Of a DNA stretch of 64,000 bases, positions 9,816 to 18,676 are shown in pieces (the stretch's first letter is position 1; every line of letters begins with the position of its first letter). The position numbers and the translations under genes were made by a program. Location of the stretch: the NCBI RefSeq assembly GCF_011059105.1, contig NZ_JAALLS010000003.1, positions 62,001 through 126,000 on the forward strand, given 5' to 3'. The stretch comes from Fodinibius halophilus (GTDB lineage Bacteria > Bacteroidota > Rhodothermia > Balneolales > Balneolaceae). The notes beneath the pieces are model-generated. The model saw only the letters and a list, made by a program, of their open reading frames with translations. It made no database searches and was not told where the DNA came from.

Positions 9816-12269
9816 TTAATTCATCATCAATGCAGCTGTATCCAGGATCAGCCCTACGGTCCCATCTCCCAGAATTGCTCCACCAGAAATATGATTCATC
9901 TCTGCAACCATATTGATAGACTTACCTACGAGTTGCTGCTGTCCAATTACTTCATCAACCAAGAGTGCATATTTCTTATTGGCATTTCTGATAGCCAACA
10001 ACGTACCATCGGTTAATGATTTTTTACCTTCATCAATGTTAAAGTGATCGTGCAATCGGATAACAGGTACTGTTTCGCCTCTGATAGAAACCTTTTCCGA
10101 GTTCCCCATTACGGTAAACACATCATCTTTTTGTGCTCTAAAGGCGCGATCGATATTAAGAGTAGGAACGATAAACCGCTGATTGCCTACACGTACTAAC
10201 ATTCCATCTGTAATTGCCAGCGTAAAGGGCAGCTCAATAGTAATTTTGGTCCCTTCTCCAATTTCAGATTCAACATCCACCTTGCCTTTCAGCTCTTCTA
10301 TGGATTTACGTACCACATCCATACCTACTCCTCGCCCCGATAAATCGGTTACCTGATCGGTAGAAGAGAAACCGGGCAAGAAAATGAGATTGTAGATCTC
10401 TTTGTCGGTCAGGTTCTGATCGGGCTCAACCAACCCTTTGTTGATTGCTTTTTCGAGTACTTTCTCTTTGTTAATACCTTTACCATCATCTTCTATTTCA
10501 ATGACAACCTTTCCGCCTTCCTGGGAAGCCCGCAACCAAACAGTGGCCTGATCTGGCTTATCTGTTTTTGCACGTTCTTCCTTTGTTTCGATCCCATGAT
10601 CGATAGCATTACGAACCATATGTACCAGCGGCTCATTAATAATATCAACCATATTACGATCAATCTCGGTATCTTCACCAAACGTCTTGAGCTTCACATC
10701 CTTGCTGGCCTTTCGAGCTAAATCACGAACCAGGCGATTCATCTTGTGGAACGTAGCCTTAAGGGGCACCATCCGCAGTGTAAGACTTGTATCTTGCAGT
10801 TCTCGTAAAATCTTACTTGTATGATTGATCTTCTTTTGCAGATTGGAATGATCAGGAATACTCTCGTCCTGGGCTACTACAGAATGTGCAATAACCAGTT
10901 CTCCAATCATATCAATAAGCTGATCTAAACGGCTTACATTTACCCGAACCGATGACTCTGTTTGAGAATCGTCAGAAGAATTAGGGGCTGCTTTAACTGT
11001 TGCTCCATCATCGGAAGAACCAGCTCCTTGCTTGGTTTCTACTTCTGTAGGCGTTTCATATTGTATACCACCTGCTTCTTCCAGCGCTTTTTCTGGAGCA
11101 ACTTCTGCATCTGCGATATGCTCTAGCACACTGGTTAAACGCTCATAGTTCAGTGGCTTTGGAAAAGTTTCACCGCCTTCAGAAGTCTCAATCACATCGA
11201 GCATGCTATTAATAATATCAATAGCTTCTAATGAGATGTCGGCACAAGCAGTATCGAAATCGATATCTCCGTCCCGGACCATGCTCAACACCGTTTCCAA
11301 ATGGTGCGTAAACTCTGAAATGGGCTGCAATCCCATAAAAGCGGATGTTCCTTTTATGGTGTGGAATGCCCGGAACACTTTATTTACAAGCTCCTCATCA
11401 TCAGGCGACTCCTCGAGGTCAAGCAGCGCACCTTCGGCCATCTCTAACAACTCAGTACATTCGGTAACAAACTCACCGACCATTGCCCCGTCTATTGATT
11501 CCGGTACCGTAAATACTTCTTCCGTTTTCTCTTCCTGCTCCGATCCTGTTTCGGCCGCTTCAGCCTGCTCTACCTCTTCAGTAGACTCATTCCACTGTTC
11601 ATCAGATTCAACTTCTATAGCTTTCTCGGTAAGGTCAGCCAACTTTGCAAGCCATCCCTCTTCAGCATCTCCGGATTTTAGCTGATCAACAATATCTTGA
11701 GCCTTATCCAAGAGCGGCATAGCTTCGTCAGGGATATTCCCCTTAACTCCCTCTATTAAGGCGCTTAATTTTTCTACATATTCTTCAGAAACATCTTCTT
11801 CGTTGAGTCCTAAAATGTATGATGCCAGATCATTAAGCGTACGAGGCTTTGTTTCTTTCTCGTCATCAACATCTTCGGCGGCCTGCTCTTCTTCTAACTC
11901 AATCAACGTATCGGCGGACTCTTTGCCTCCCGATAATGCTTCGTCAAGATCATCATAGGCCTTCTCAAAAACCTCAACCTCTATATCTCCATCCTCAACC
12001 AAATATTCACGGATGGTATTAACAGCTTGCATTGTTGAGGTTTTTACACTCATGAAGAATTCATCTTCTTCATAGAGATAACGTAACCCTTTCCAGGCAA
12101 CGTCTATGAGCCTTTGGAGCTGACCGGGATCATCCTCAAAAGTAGAAATAAACTCCTCAAACTGAGCTCCGGCCACAGCAACATTATCCCTGTCTGCCGG
12201 CCAAACATCAGCCAGCGCCCGAATAATTTTTTCTAACTCTTGTATTCTTTCTTCTTTTAAGCTACTCAT
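9816..12269 (-). CDS. cheA: Chemotaxis histidine kinase CheA with long N-terminal extension
   Basis: 817 residues. The phospho-accepting HPt domain is not at the start but at about 258-365, with His303 in AFHTIKGTSAFMGL. Before it are about 115 residues of predicted helix (1-115) and a second acidic helical segment (140-225), neither matching a standard CheA domain. After the HPt comes an acidic linker, then the dimerisation helices (VNVSRLDQLIDMIGELVIAH), the kinase domain (HMVRNAIDHGIE N-box; DDGKGIN; GRGVGMDVV) and a C-terminal CheW-like domain. No obvious P2 CheY-docking domain is seen. It phosphorylates the CheYs and CheB in this cluster. The nearest upstream gene is CheX-like, 12 bases away. 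Confidence 0.95.
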   Translation of the reverse strand: MSSLKEERIQELEKIIRALADVWPADRDNVAVAGAQFEEFISTFEDDPGQLQRLIDVAWKGLRYLYEEDEFFMSVKTSTMQAVNTIREYLVEDGDIEVEVFEKAYDDLDEALSGGKESADTLIELEEEQAAEDVDDEKETKPRTLNDLASYILGLNEEDVSEEYVEKLSALIEGVKGNIPDEAMPLLDKAQDIVDQLKSGDAEEGWLAKLADLTEKAIEVESDEQWNESTEEVEQAEAAETGSEQEEKTEEVFTVPESIDGAMVGEFVTECTELLEMAEGALLDLEESPDDEELVNKVFRAFHTIKGTSAFMGLQPISEFTHHLETVLSMVRDGDIDFDTACADISLEAIDIINSMLDVIETSEGGETFPKPLNYERLTSVLEHIADAEVAPEKALEEAGGIQYETPTEVETKQGAGSSDDGATVKAAPNSSDDSQTESSVRVNVSRLDQLIDMIGELVIAHSVVAQDESIPDHSNLQKKINHTSKILRELQDTSLTLRMVPLKATFHKMNRLVRDLARKASKDVKLKTFGEDTEIDRNMVDIINEPLVHMVRNAIDHGIETKEERAKTDKPDQATVWLRASQEGGKVVIEIEDDGKGINKEKVLEKAINKGLVEPDQNLTDKEIYNLIFLPGFSSTDQVTDLSGRGVGMDVVRKSIEELKGKVDVESEIGEGTKITIELPFTLAITDGMLVRVGNQRFIVPTLNIDRAFRAQKDDVFTVMGNSEKVSIRGETVPVIRLHDHFNIDEGKKSLTDGTLLAIRNANKKYALLVDEVIGQQQLVGKSINMVAEMNHISGGAILGDGTVGLILDTAALMMN

Positions 12270-12281
12270 TGTAATACACTT

Positions 12282-12788
12282 TTATTTAGATTCACTCAGT
12301 ACCATCGTAAGCCAAAATTCTGAGTTTGCACTCACAAACTTCATCTTTTTCGTTGGCGGCTTATTGGGCATAAACAAAGTAAGATCACTACCCCTGGTTG
12401 CTGTTGGAAGCGAAGACTGCCCCCGAAAACCAACTTTTTCTACATTTGCTGCCACATCACCGGCAAGAATATTTGAGATCTCTCCAATAAGATCCCCCAT
12501 ATCATCACTTTTAAACGGCAAAGGCATACCAATAAAAACCTCAGAAAAATAGAGGGCTGTTTCTTTTGGAATAGCCAACATGAGCGAAAGCGTATGCTCT
12601 GAGTTAAAAACTGTTACATTTCCTATTATCCCATTTAGCGCGCTATCATCACTGGCCTCATCTACGAAAGAAAGTTCTTCCCCGATAATCGATCCAAATG
12701 TGTTAATAACAGACTCCTGCACTTTCTCTACCATCTCAGCAGGAATCTCATCTAAATCATCTATCCTATCTAATGTTTCAATACTCAT
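12282..12788 (-). CDS. Second CheX-like chemotaxis phosphatase
   Basis: 168 residues. The CheC/CheX signature helix GDLIGEISNILAGDVAAN has the Glu-x-x-Asn phosphatase pair. Other features are an early VQESVINTFGSIIGEEL helix and a C-terminal strand EFWLTMVLSESK. It is clearly related in plan to the gene at 7820-8296 but diverged from it. It lies directly between cheY (13 bases upstream) and cheA (12 bases downstream), which suggests that it acts on the CheY encoded beside it. It lacks the second catalytic helix of CheC. Confidence 0.82.
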   Translation of the reverse strand: MSIETLDRIDDLDEIPAEMVEKVQESVINTFGSIIGEELSFVDEASDDSALNGIIGNVTVFNSEHTLSLMLAIPKETALYFSEVFIGMPLPFKSDDMGDLIGEISNILAGDVAANVEKVGFRGQSSLPTATRGSDLTLFMPNKPPTKKMKFVSANSEFWLTMVLSESK

Positions 12789-12801
12789 TTATCTATTGTT
12801 T

Positions 12802-13251
12802 TTAAGAGTTGAGAATACCTTGAAAGAAACTTTTGTCTTCTTCCTCGTCTTCACCTTCTGTAGCGATATTACCATCATCATCAAAATAATCGCTAATCGC
12901 TTTATGCATTTTATCTGCAGTAAAAGGCTTTGTTATATATTCGTTTGCCCCACCTTCGTTTAGAGCTTTATCTACTTTACCCATGGACTTTTCAGCCGTC
13001 ACCATAATAATGGGAATATGTTCATTCCCTTCGGCTCGTACAGCCTGTGAAAACTCAACTCCCGTCATATTGGGCATATTCCAATCAACAAACATGATTT
13101 CGATCTCTTCATTAAACTTGCTCAAAGCATCTTCTCCATCCTTTGCTTCGACATATTCAAAATCCGCGATCATTAGTTGATTGAGGGCCCGCTTTACGGC
13201 ACTTCTCATTATCTTTGAATCGTCAACAACCAGCGCTTTTATATTAGCCAT
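12802..13251 (-). CDS. cheY: CheY response regulator, first gene of the che cluster
   Basis: 149 residues: a receiver with Asp10-Asp11, acceptor Asp56 (IMFVDWNMPNMTG), Thr85 (IIMVTAEKS) and Lys108 (YITKPFTADK). A roughly 25-residue acidic C-terminal extension ends FFQGILNS. The DWNMP motif and the Thr/Lys pattern are those of classical motor CheY proteins, so of the three CheYs here this is the best candidate for the main output. A GGAG lies about eight bases before the ATG. It begins the leftward che run; the promoter should lie in 13252-13500. Confidence 0.94.
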   Translation of the reverse strand: MANIKALVVDDSKIMRSAVKRALNQLMIADFEYVEAKDGEDALSKFNEEIEIMFVDWNMPNMTGVEFSQAVRAEGNEHIPIIMVTAEKSMGKVDKALNEGGANEYITKPFTADKMHKAISDYFDDDGNIATEGEDEEEDKSFFQGILNS

Positions 13252-13757
13252 TACTTACTCCGATCTTCTTTGTTTTTGTAATGAAATGTGAACAATGGTG
13301 GCGCGCACCACATTATTTTTGGGGTAAAATTTTCAAAACCCTGAAACAACTCACCATCAGTCCCATTATCACGTACTATCTTGTACATGGTGCGCCTGAC
13401 CGATTTACTTATCGTCATAAAACCATATTTCTTAAGTACCTGTGTTATTATTTTTCTGAACTGCCGGTAATCGAAAGAGAATGGACAATTATAGTATAGG
13501 CATCCTGCCCTGGAGGGTATACATGCAATTTTACCTTATATGCATGATTCTTTCTTCTAGAAAAGCGGAATACTGCCGGCCCAATGATAACGGATAAATT
13601 TTCCGGCACATATTTACAGGGTATCTTACTGTAGTATATAAAGGAAGCTTTTAGGAATACATTACAAAAAAAACGATATACTAAAGTTTGTCTCTTTGAA
13701 ACCGATAAATATTATAGTAGATAATTTTCATGGCACTATGCCATAGCCAACTACATT
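13252..13757. other. Intergenic region between che cluster and divergent gene
   Basis: Contains the leader of cheY and the start region of the rightward gene at 13758. GCGCACCA at 13303-13310 is repeated inverted as TGGTGCGC at 13388-13395, and there is a small TACAG/CTGTA inverted repeat near 13617-13636. A 72-codon open frame at 13281-13499 on the plus strand has no visible domain and I do not call it a gene. No RNA gene was recognised. Confidence 0.5.
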
Positions 13758-14213
13758 ATGTTACCGCGTTCATCACAAACAAATATCGAAACCGGAGTTA
13801 CTCCTGCTGAAAGTATACGGCATCTTCAGGAGTACGGACCCGAAGCTTCCTCTGAAAACTCCACGTTTCCGAAAATTGACAAAGATGAGTCTGATAATAA
13901 CAGTGAACATGGAAAAGATGACGCGCAAACACACTTTAGCAATACAGAAAGTAACAGCAGTTCCGATTTTACTGCATTACTTCCCAATAGTGAATTTAAA
14001 GAGATCTTAGGTGAGTTATTTGTAACGAGCCACAAACAACTTTTTGATGCCCAATATGAAATAAGAAATAACAAGAAAAACGAAACAGAATCTTTCGATG
14101 CGCTAACGGAGGCCAGCGCAAACAAAATACAAACCCTCCGAAAACACCGTTACCAACTGCAAATTGTATATCATAACACTCCAAAAGGAGATCAATATGA
14201 TATGGTCTTGTAA
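13758..14213 (+). CDS. Hypothetical small soluble protein
   Basis: 151 residues with no signal peptide or membrane segment. The first half (to about residue 75) is rich in Ser, Asn, Asp and Glu and probably disordered. The second half looks helical and charged (EFKEILGELFVTSHKQLFDAQY region, then a basic stretch KIQTLRKHRYQLQ). I do not recognise a family. It converges with the DHp-only gene (33 bases between the ends) and is flanked by chemotaxis and hybrid-kinase genes, so a signalling role is possible but unproven. The start at 13758 is the first ATG; later starts are possible. Confidence 0.5.
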   Translation: MLPRSSQTNIETGVTPAESIRHLQEYGPEASSENSTFPKIDKDESDNNSEHGKDDAQTHFSNTESNSSSDFTALLPNSEFKEILGELFVTSHKQLFDAQYEIRNNKKNETESFDALTEASANKIQTLRKHRYQLQIVYHNTPKGDQYDMVL

Positions 14214-14245
14214 TGAATTACATAGCCTCGAAGGCTACCTCATTA

Positions 14246-14668
14246 CTAGCTTGCACGACGGTTTTTCTTGATCTCTTCTAATATGAGCTCATCGATATCA
14301 TTTTGATCTGAATCTTCTTCAAACGCTTCGTAGAGATCTTCAATGATTTCGCTTAACTCTCCTACCCCTTCTTCGATCTTGGCCCTATACTTTTCAAGCT
14401 TAACAGTATCACCGCCTTTTTCAAGGAAAAGCTTCATAAGCTCCAAATACCCTGAAATTGCACTTATCGGCGACATCGCCTTATGCATATTCTTTTGTAC
14501 CAGCCGTTTCTGTAGCTTGTATACCGCTTCTAGCTTATCTTTCTCCCCATCTACTGCCTTCGGTGCAAGCACCGGGTAAATATTACTGCCCTCATTACCT
14601 AACCCCTTTTTATATATGTCAGATCTGTTTTCTGCTACTGTAACCGATTCTTCGTGTGTACTTTCCAT
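14246..14668 (-). CDS. Stand-alone histidine-kinase dimerisation (DHp/HisKA-like) protein
   Basis: 140 residues. An unstructured N-terminus of about 45 residues is followed by a helix, then NMHKAMSPISAISGYLELMK. This resembles the H-box helix of HisKA domains (His-x-x-x-x-Pro followed by a G-Y-L-E-L pattern). A second helix, GVGELSEIIEDLYEAFEED, completes a two-helix hairpin. There is no ATPase domain, receiver or membrane segment, and the protein ends about 35 residues later. It could be a phosphotransfer protein in the manner of Spo0B/ChpT-like or HPt proteins, or a decoy dimerisation partner for the hybrid kinase divergently encoded at 14958. Fold match is moderate; function is inference. 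Confidence 0.6.
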   Translation of the reverse strand: MESTHEESVTVAENRSDIYKKGLGNEGSNIYPVLAPKAVDGEKDKLEAVYKLQKRLVQKNMHKAMSPISAISGYLELMKLFLEKGGDTVKLEKYRAKIEEGVGELSEIIEDLYEAFEEDSDQNDIDELILEEIKKNRRAS

Positions 14669-14957
14669 TGGTAAAACCTTCTTTGGATATATTGAACAAT
14701 TCCTACTTCTACCCCTTAGTTAATATTAAAATGAGCAGAACTATTTCCTGATTCTGCACTATCCTAAACGCTTACTAAAAATATATTAATTTCTCTTAAC
14801 ATTAAAAAATCTTAATATTAATTTTGATTCCTTCCCCCTAACACCTTATTCTACTTTTAAAATAAGGTTTTGTGCTTTCGGTAAATAAATACTAAAGGGA
14901 TAAGAAATGGCTAGGTCTAAATAATTGTTATACTCCCACATTTTTCTCGTATTTTAA

Positions 14958-17003
14958 ATGACGGCGCTAAGTAGGGATATTTATTCTATGCTTGGAACAC
15001 TCCAACTGCTTATTACTAATATTGATGACCGCTACCTCTCTACTATTACAGAGGTACTCGGCAGTGGAGAATTTGAACCTGTTTGCCATACTGCTAACGG
15101 AGAAGAGGAAATAAACCTGGCATTGAACTCAGATAAGGCGTGGGATCTGATTATTATTTCAGAAATCGATGACAGCCATCAATTTCCCACGCTAACCTCA
15201 ATAGCAGACACCCATCCGGAAATACCCATTGTATTTTTTACTACTGCCGATATAACCGATGTGGTTCAACATGTAATGGCTCAGGGAGCAAAAGATTGCG
15301 TATCTCCCCACGACCTTGAACGGCTGCTCCCCATTATTGAGCGAGAGCTGGCTCGAAAAAAAGTGCACAACAATTATGTGCAAGCTCTACAACGGAAAGA
15401 GATTCTCTCTTCCATTATCGAATCGAGCACCGAAGAGGTATACCTATTTAACAGCAAAACACTTCTCTGTTATTATGCCAACAACAGAGCAATACAAAAG
15501 AGTGGCTACTCTGAGCAGGAAGTTCACAAAATTACTCCATCTGACCTATATGCCGAATATTCGCCCGAGTATTTTAAGCAACTAATCGTACCCCTGCTCG
15601 AAAAGCGACAAAAATCTATTTCAATCTGTACCAATATCAAACGAAAAGCAGGGGTTGTGTATCCGGCCGAAACACACCTCCGTCTTATTGAGAGCTCAGG
15701 AAGCCGGTTTATACTCTCTACCAATAAAGATATCAGTGGCTTATGGTATAAAATCCAAAAATTGAAACGACAACGAAATCTCACAAAAAAATATATCCGG
15801 AAAAACAGTCGCAAAGCCGACTTTCTGGCCGACGCTGCTCATGATATGCGAACCAGTATTAACTCTATCATGTTGTCTAACAAACTACTGGCAAAGCAAA
15901 ACTCCGAAGATCCCGAAAAAGGTGTTGATAGATTTATTAATGCTATATACCACTCAGGGAGTCACTTACTTAATTATATAGATGAGTTTTTTGCTTCGCC
16001 GGATAAAGAACTGGATGAAAGCGAAGTCAAGAAAGAACCGGTAAATATCCCCTCTTTCAGTAACAATGTTTACCAGACGTTTGCTGCTATTGCAGACAAA
16101 AAAGGTATGAACTTTAACTATGAAGTATCAGACTTCAACCATGAAAAACTCAACACGAACCCGACATATTTAAAACGCATTTTAAAGAACTTATTATCCA
16201 ATGCATTTAAATATACCGAAAAGGGCAATGTCAGCTTTACGGTATATGCCCCCACCCGGCAAGAGCTGGAAAAAATAAACTTCAGTGGCGAACATGCCGT
16301 TGCTTTTAAAGTAAAAGACACCGGAATCGGTATTCCGGAATCGCAGCAAAGTCAAATATTTGAACGCTATACCAGGTGTGAACACCCTAATGCTTCTGAA
16401 ATATCAAGCGGTTCCGGACTGGGTTTAAGCATCTGCAAAGAATTGACCCAAGCCTTAGATGGAAAAATAGATATGGAGAGTAAAGTGGGTATTGGAAGTA
16501 CCTTTACCCTTTACTTGCCTGTTAAAAAACCATTGCGTTTAGACAAAGTAGTAGATTACCCCGGCAAAAAAAGCCCCATTACCCAGACATCAGAGTTTTT
16601 CACGAATGGCAACAAGTCAGATAAAACCATTCTTATTATTGATGACAGCATGGTGCATAACCTTGCGATCAAAGAGTTACTCAGCTTTACATTTAACAAC
16701 TGTATCACTACCACCTCAAAAACCAAGGGATATCAGATATTAAAACGTGAATCTATCGATTGTATCATCCTCGATTATATATTAGTAGATTCCGATAGTA
16801 TTGAAATGGCAAAATACCTTAAAAACCATCAATTATATTCGCATATCCCTATCATTATCTATACCGGCAAAATATTGAAAAGCAAAGAACTTGAAAGAGT
16901 TCAGCGATATACCGATGCCGTAGTTAAAAAGAATACTGAAAGCCATAAAAAGCTTATTACAACTATCCATTCGTGCCTGGGCTCCAATGCGTCTATAAGC
17001 TGA
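14958..17003 (+). CDS. Soluble hybrid sensor histidine kinase (pseudo-REC, PAS, HisKA, HATPase, REC)
   Basis: 681 residues, no membrane segment. Domains in order: a receiver-like fold (about 12-135) in which the phospho-acceptor position reads IIISEIDD instead of the usual Asp; a PAS domain (about 150-265); and HisKA with the phospho-His in DFLADAAHDMRTSINS (about 300). Next come HATPase_c with LLSNAFKYTEKG (N box), DTGIGIPE and GSGLGLSICKEL, and a C-terminal receiver with an intact acceptor in CIILDYILVDSD (about 605). The kinase probably phosphorylates its own C-terminal receiver, then passes phosphate to an HPt-like protein. The DHp-only protein encoded divergently is a candidate partner. 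An in-frame ATG ten codons further in is an alternative start. Confidence 0.9.
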   Translation: MTALSRDIYSMLGTLQLLITNIDDRYLSTITEVLGSGEFEPVCHTANGEEEINLALNSDKAWDLIIISEIDDSHQFPTLTSIADTHPEIPIVFFTTADITDVVQHVMAQGAKDCVSPHDLERLLPIIERELARKKVHNNYVQALQRKEILSSIIESSTEEVYLFNSKTLLCYYANNRAIQKSGYSEQEVHKITPSDLYAEYSPEYFKQLIVPLLEKRQKSISICTNIKRKAGVVYPAETHLRLIESSGSRFILSTNKDISGLWYKIQKLKRQRNLTKKYIRKNSRKADFLADAAHDMRTSINSIMLSNKLLAKQNSEDPEKGVDRFINAIYHSGSHLLNYIDEFFASPDKELDESEVKKEPVNIPSFSNNVYQTFAAIADKKGMNFNYEVSDFNHEKLNTNPTYLKRILKNLLSNAFKYTEKGNVSFTVYAPTRQELEKINFSGEHAVAFKVKDTGIGIPESQQSQIFERYTRCEHPNASEISSGSGLGLSICKELTQALDGKIDMESKVGIGSTFTLYLPVKKPLRLDKVVDYPGKKSPITQTSEFFTNGNKSDKTILIIDDSMVHNLAIKELLSFTFNNCITTTSKTKGYQILKRESIDCIILDYILVDSDSIEMAKYLKNHQLYSHIPIIIYTGKILKSKELERVQRYTDAVVKKNTESHKKLITTIHSCLGSNASIS

Positions 17004-17311
17004 CCAATATATTCAAAATTTACGGTACAAATAGCCAGTAGGCATTTAGTCATTGGATTCACTCACTAATAAACAATCTATACTCCCTTGTCATCCCGGA
17101 CTTAATCCGGCATCTCGTAGTGATATCAATGCTAATGTTCTGCTAAACGTTACCGGGCTTTATAGATTCTGATCTGTCAGCTGACGAACAGGATAACTCA
17201 CAACTTTTTGAGTAACAACCGCGTTATTTCGGGGACAATCGTTGCACCCCTTGCTACATTTCATTTTCTTGTGAGTTATTTTATAACATCTACTCGCACT
17301 ATATCGACCGT
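17004..17311. other. Intergenic region with one interspersed repeat
   Basis: Nothing coding is seen. At 17089-17118 there is a copy of the TTGTCATCC...GGCATCTCG repeat, followed by TAGTGATATCAATGCTAATG. This extends its similarity to the copy starting near 45575. The remainder (17160-17311) shows no terminator or RNA gene that I recognise. Confidence 0.5.
17089..17118 (+). repeat. Short interspersed repeat of the TCATCC/GGATCTCG family
   Basis: Begins TTGTCATCCCGGACTTAAT and ends CCGGCATCTCG, with CCGGA/TCCGG forming a small internal stem. Related copies lie at 45575-45656 (an inverted pair) and 62239-62372. Elements of this kind are common between genes in several bacterial phyla; mobility is not shown here. 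Confidence 0.6.
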
Positions 17312-17860
17312 ATGAACAAAGCTTTTTTTCTGGATCGCGACGGAACCATCAATGTTGATTATAACTATGTGCACACCCCCGAGGAATGGACCTGGTGTGA
17401 TGGAGCCATAAAGGCGCTACGGTGGATGAATACTAATGATTTCAAAATTATTATAGTCACCAACCAATCGGGAATAGCACGGGGACGCTATACCGAGGAA
17501 AAAGTACAAACACTCCACCGGTGGGTTGATGCTGAGCTGGCTAAGAAAGATATCTCTATCGACGACTGGTACTATGCCGCCCACCATCCCAAGCATGACC
17601 CCAACCGTCAATTTGAGCCCAATGATCGAAAGCCGGGAACTGGCATGTTTGAAAAAGCAGCTACAAAGCATAATATTGATTTTAGTAAATCATATATGGC
17701 AGGAGACAAAGTCAGTGACCTCAAGCCCGCTATTGAATTGGGAATTACCCCATTTTTTATCCGGTCGCGGCACGAGCCCAACCAAGACAAACGATGGTTA
17801 AAAGAACACCATATTTCAACCTTTGATAACATTCAAAATGTAATAAATACTCTTTCTTAA
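17312..17860 (+). CDS. HAD-family histidinol/heptose-bisphosphate phosphatase (GmhB-like)
   Basis: 182 residues of the HisB-N/GmhB group. Motif I is [10 protein letters not shown], motif [14 protein letters not shown], the lysine region DRKPGTGMF and motif [18 protein letters not shown]. Canonical GmhB has a zinc loop with three cysteines and a histidine; here the loop reads [12 protein letters not shown] and no cysteine is present, so zinc binding is probably lost. It most likely dephosphorylates a sugar phosphate, with ADP-heptose synthesis for lipopolysaccharide as one possibility. It is followed ten bases later by another HAD gene, suggesting an operon. Family confident, substrate uncertain. 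Confidence 0.82.
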   Translation: MNKAFFLDRDGTINVDYNYVHTPEEWTWCDGAIKALRWMNTNDFKIIIVTNQSGIARGRYTEEKVQTLHRWVDAELAKKDISIDDWYYAAHHPKHDPNRQFEPNDRKPGTGMFEKAATKHNIDFSKSYMAGDKVSDLKPAIELGITPFFIRSRHEPNQDKRWLKEHHISTFDNIQNVINTLS

Positions 17861-17870
17861 ATATATCGAT

Positions 17871-18584
17871 ATGATCTCAATTGACTTTTGGAATACCTTG
17901 GTACAGGCCGAAACCGGCGGCAGTAAACGGCGTGAGGTACGCATTAATGCTCTCAGGGAGATAGCTCAAAATTATACTGATAGCCTTTCCTCGCAATCAT
18001 TTGATGATGCAAAAAACGCAGCGGCCAAAGAGTTTGATCGTATCTGGCTTAACCAGCAACGTACCCCGACAACTGATGAATTAGTCTCCAACATTCTCAA
18101 GCACCTTGAAATCCCTGCAACCGAAAAAGAACAACAGTACTTAACAAAAAAGTTTGAAGAATCGCTATGGCAGGGACCACCCAACTTAGCTACCGGTGTT
18201 TCAGAAATTGTACCCAAGCTTGCTGAACATTATCCTTTAACTCTCATTTCGGATACGATGTACTCGCCCGGCCGGGTTCTACGTGCATATTTAAAAAAAC
18301 AGGGGCTGTTCCCCTATTTCGACCACTTTGTATTTAGTGATGAAACAGGATTTAGCAAACCCAATCCCAAAGCGTATCTTCAGGCCTTAGAAGCAACAGA
18401 AAGTTCTGCTGCCCGATCTTGGCATATCGGAGACTTAATAGAAACGGATATTACCGGAGCCAAAGAGGTAGGTATGAAGGCTATTCTTTTCACTAGCTTT
18501 AAAAGCTATGGAGATGCTCCCCTAAATCCCCAGCCAGATTTTATCTGCAAAAGTTGGGGGGACATAGCCGAAACCCTTCTTTAA
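17871..18584 (+). CDS. HAD-superfamily hydrolase
   Basis: 237 residues. Motif I reads IDFWNTLV, so the nucleophile Asp is present but the usual second Asp is Asn. Motif II is [10 protein letters not shown], motif III the lysine in [13 protein letters not shown], and motif [22 protein letters not shown] helical cap lies between motifs I and II (about 20-100). The HADs of subfamily I with this plan include phosphoglycolate and other small-molecule phosphatases. The Asp-to-Asn change could lower turnover or favour another reaction. It shares an operon with the GmhB-like gene upstream. Confidence 0.85.
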   Translation: MISIDFWNTLVQAETGGSKRREVRINALREIAQNYTDSLSSQSFDDAKNAAAKEFDRIWLNQQRTPTTDELVSNILKHLEIPATEKEQQYLTKKFEESLWQGPPNLATGVSEIVPKLAEHYPLTLISDTMYSPGRVLRAYLKKQGLFPYFDHFVFSDETGFSKPNPKAYLQALEATESSAARSWHIGDLIETDITGAKEVGMKAILFTSFKSYGDAPLNPQPDFICKSWGDIAETLL

Positions 18585-18634
18585 ATCCCTCTTAAAGATT
18601 TGCACCCACAATAATTATGCGATAATCCCAAAAA

Positions 18635-18659
18635 ATGATTACCCTTAAAACGTAATCAT
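18635..18659. promoter_or_regulatory. Inverted repeat just upstream of the PD40 protein gene
   Basis: ATGATTAC (18635-18642) and GTAATCAT (18652-18659) form a perfect 8-base inverted repeat with a nine-base spacer, 17 bases before the ATG at 18677. It could be an operator or a leader hairpin. There is no adjacent regulator gene to match it with. Confidence 0.35.
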
Positions 18660-18676
18660 AATAAAGGGAGTGCATT

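Noticed and set aside
13281-13499. 72-codon plus-strand frame in the che leader
   Set aside because: Low-complexity, no domain, and overlaps the probable promoter region of the leftward cheY.
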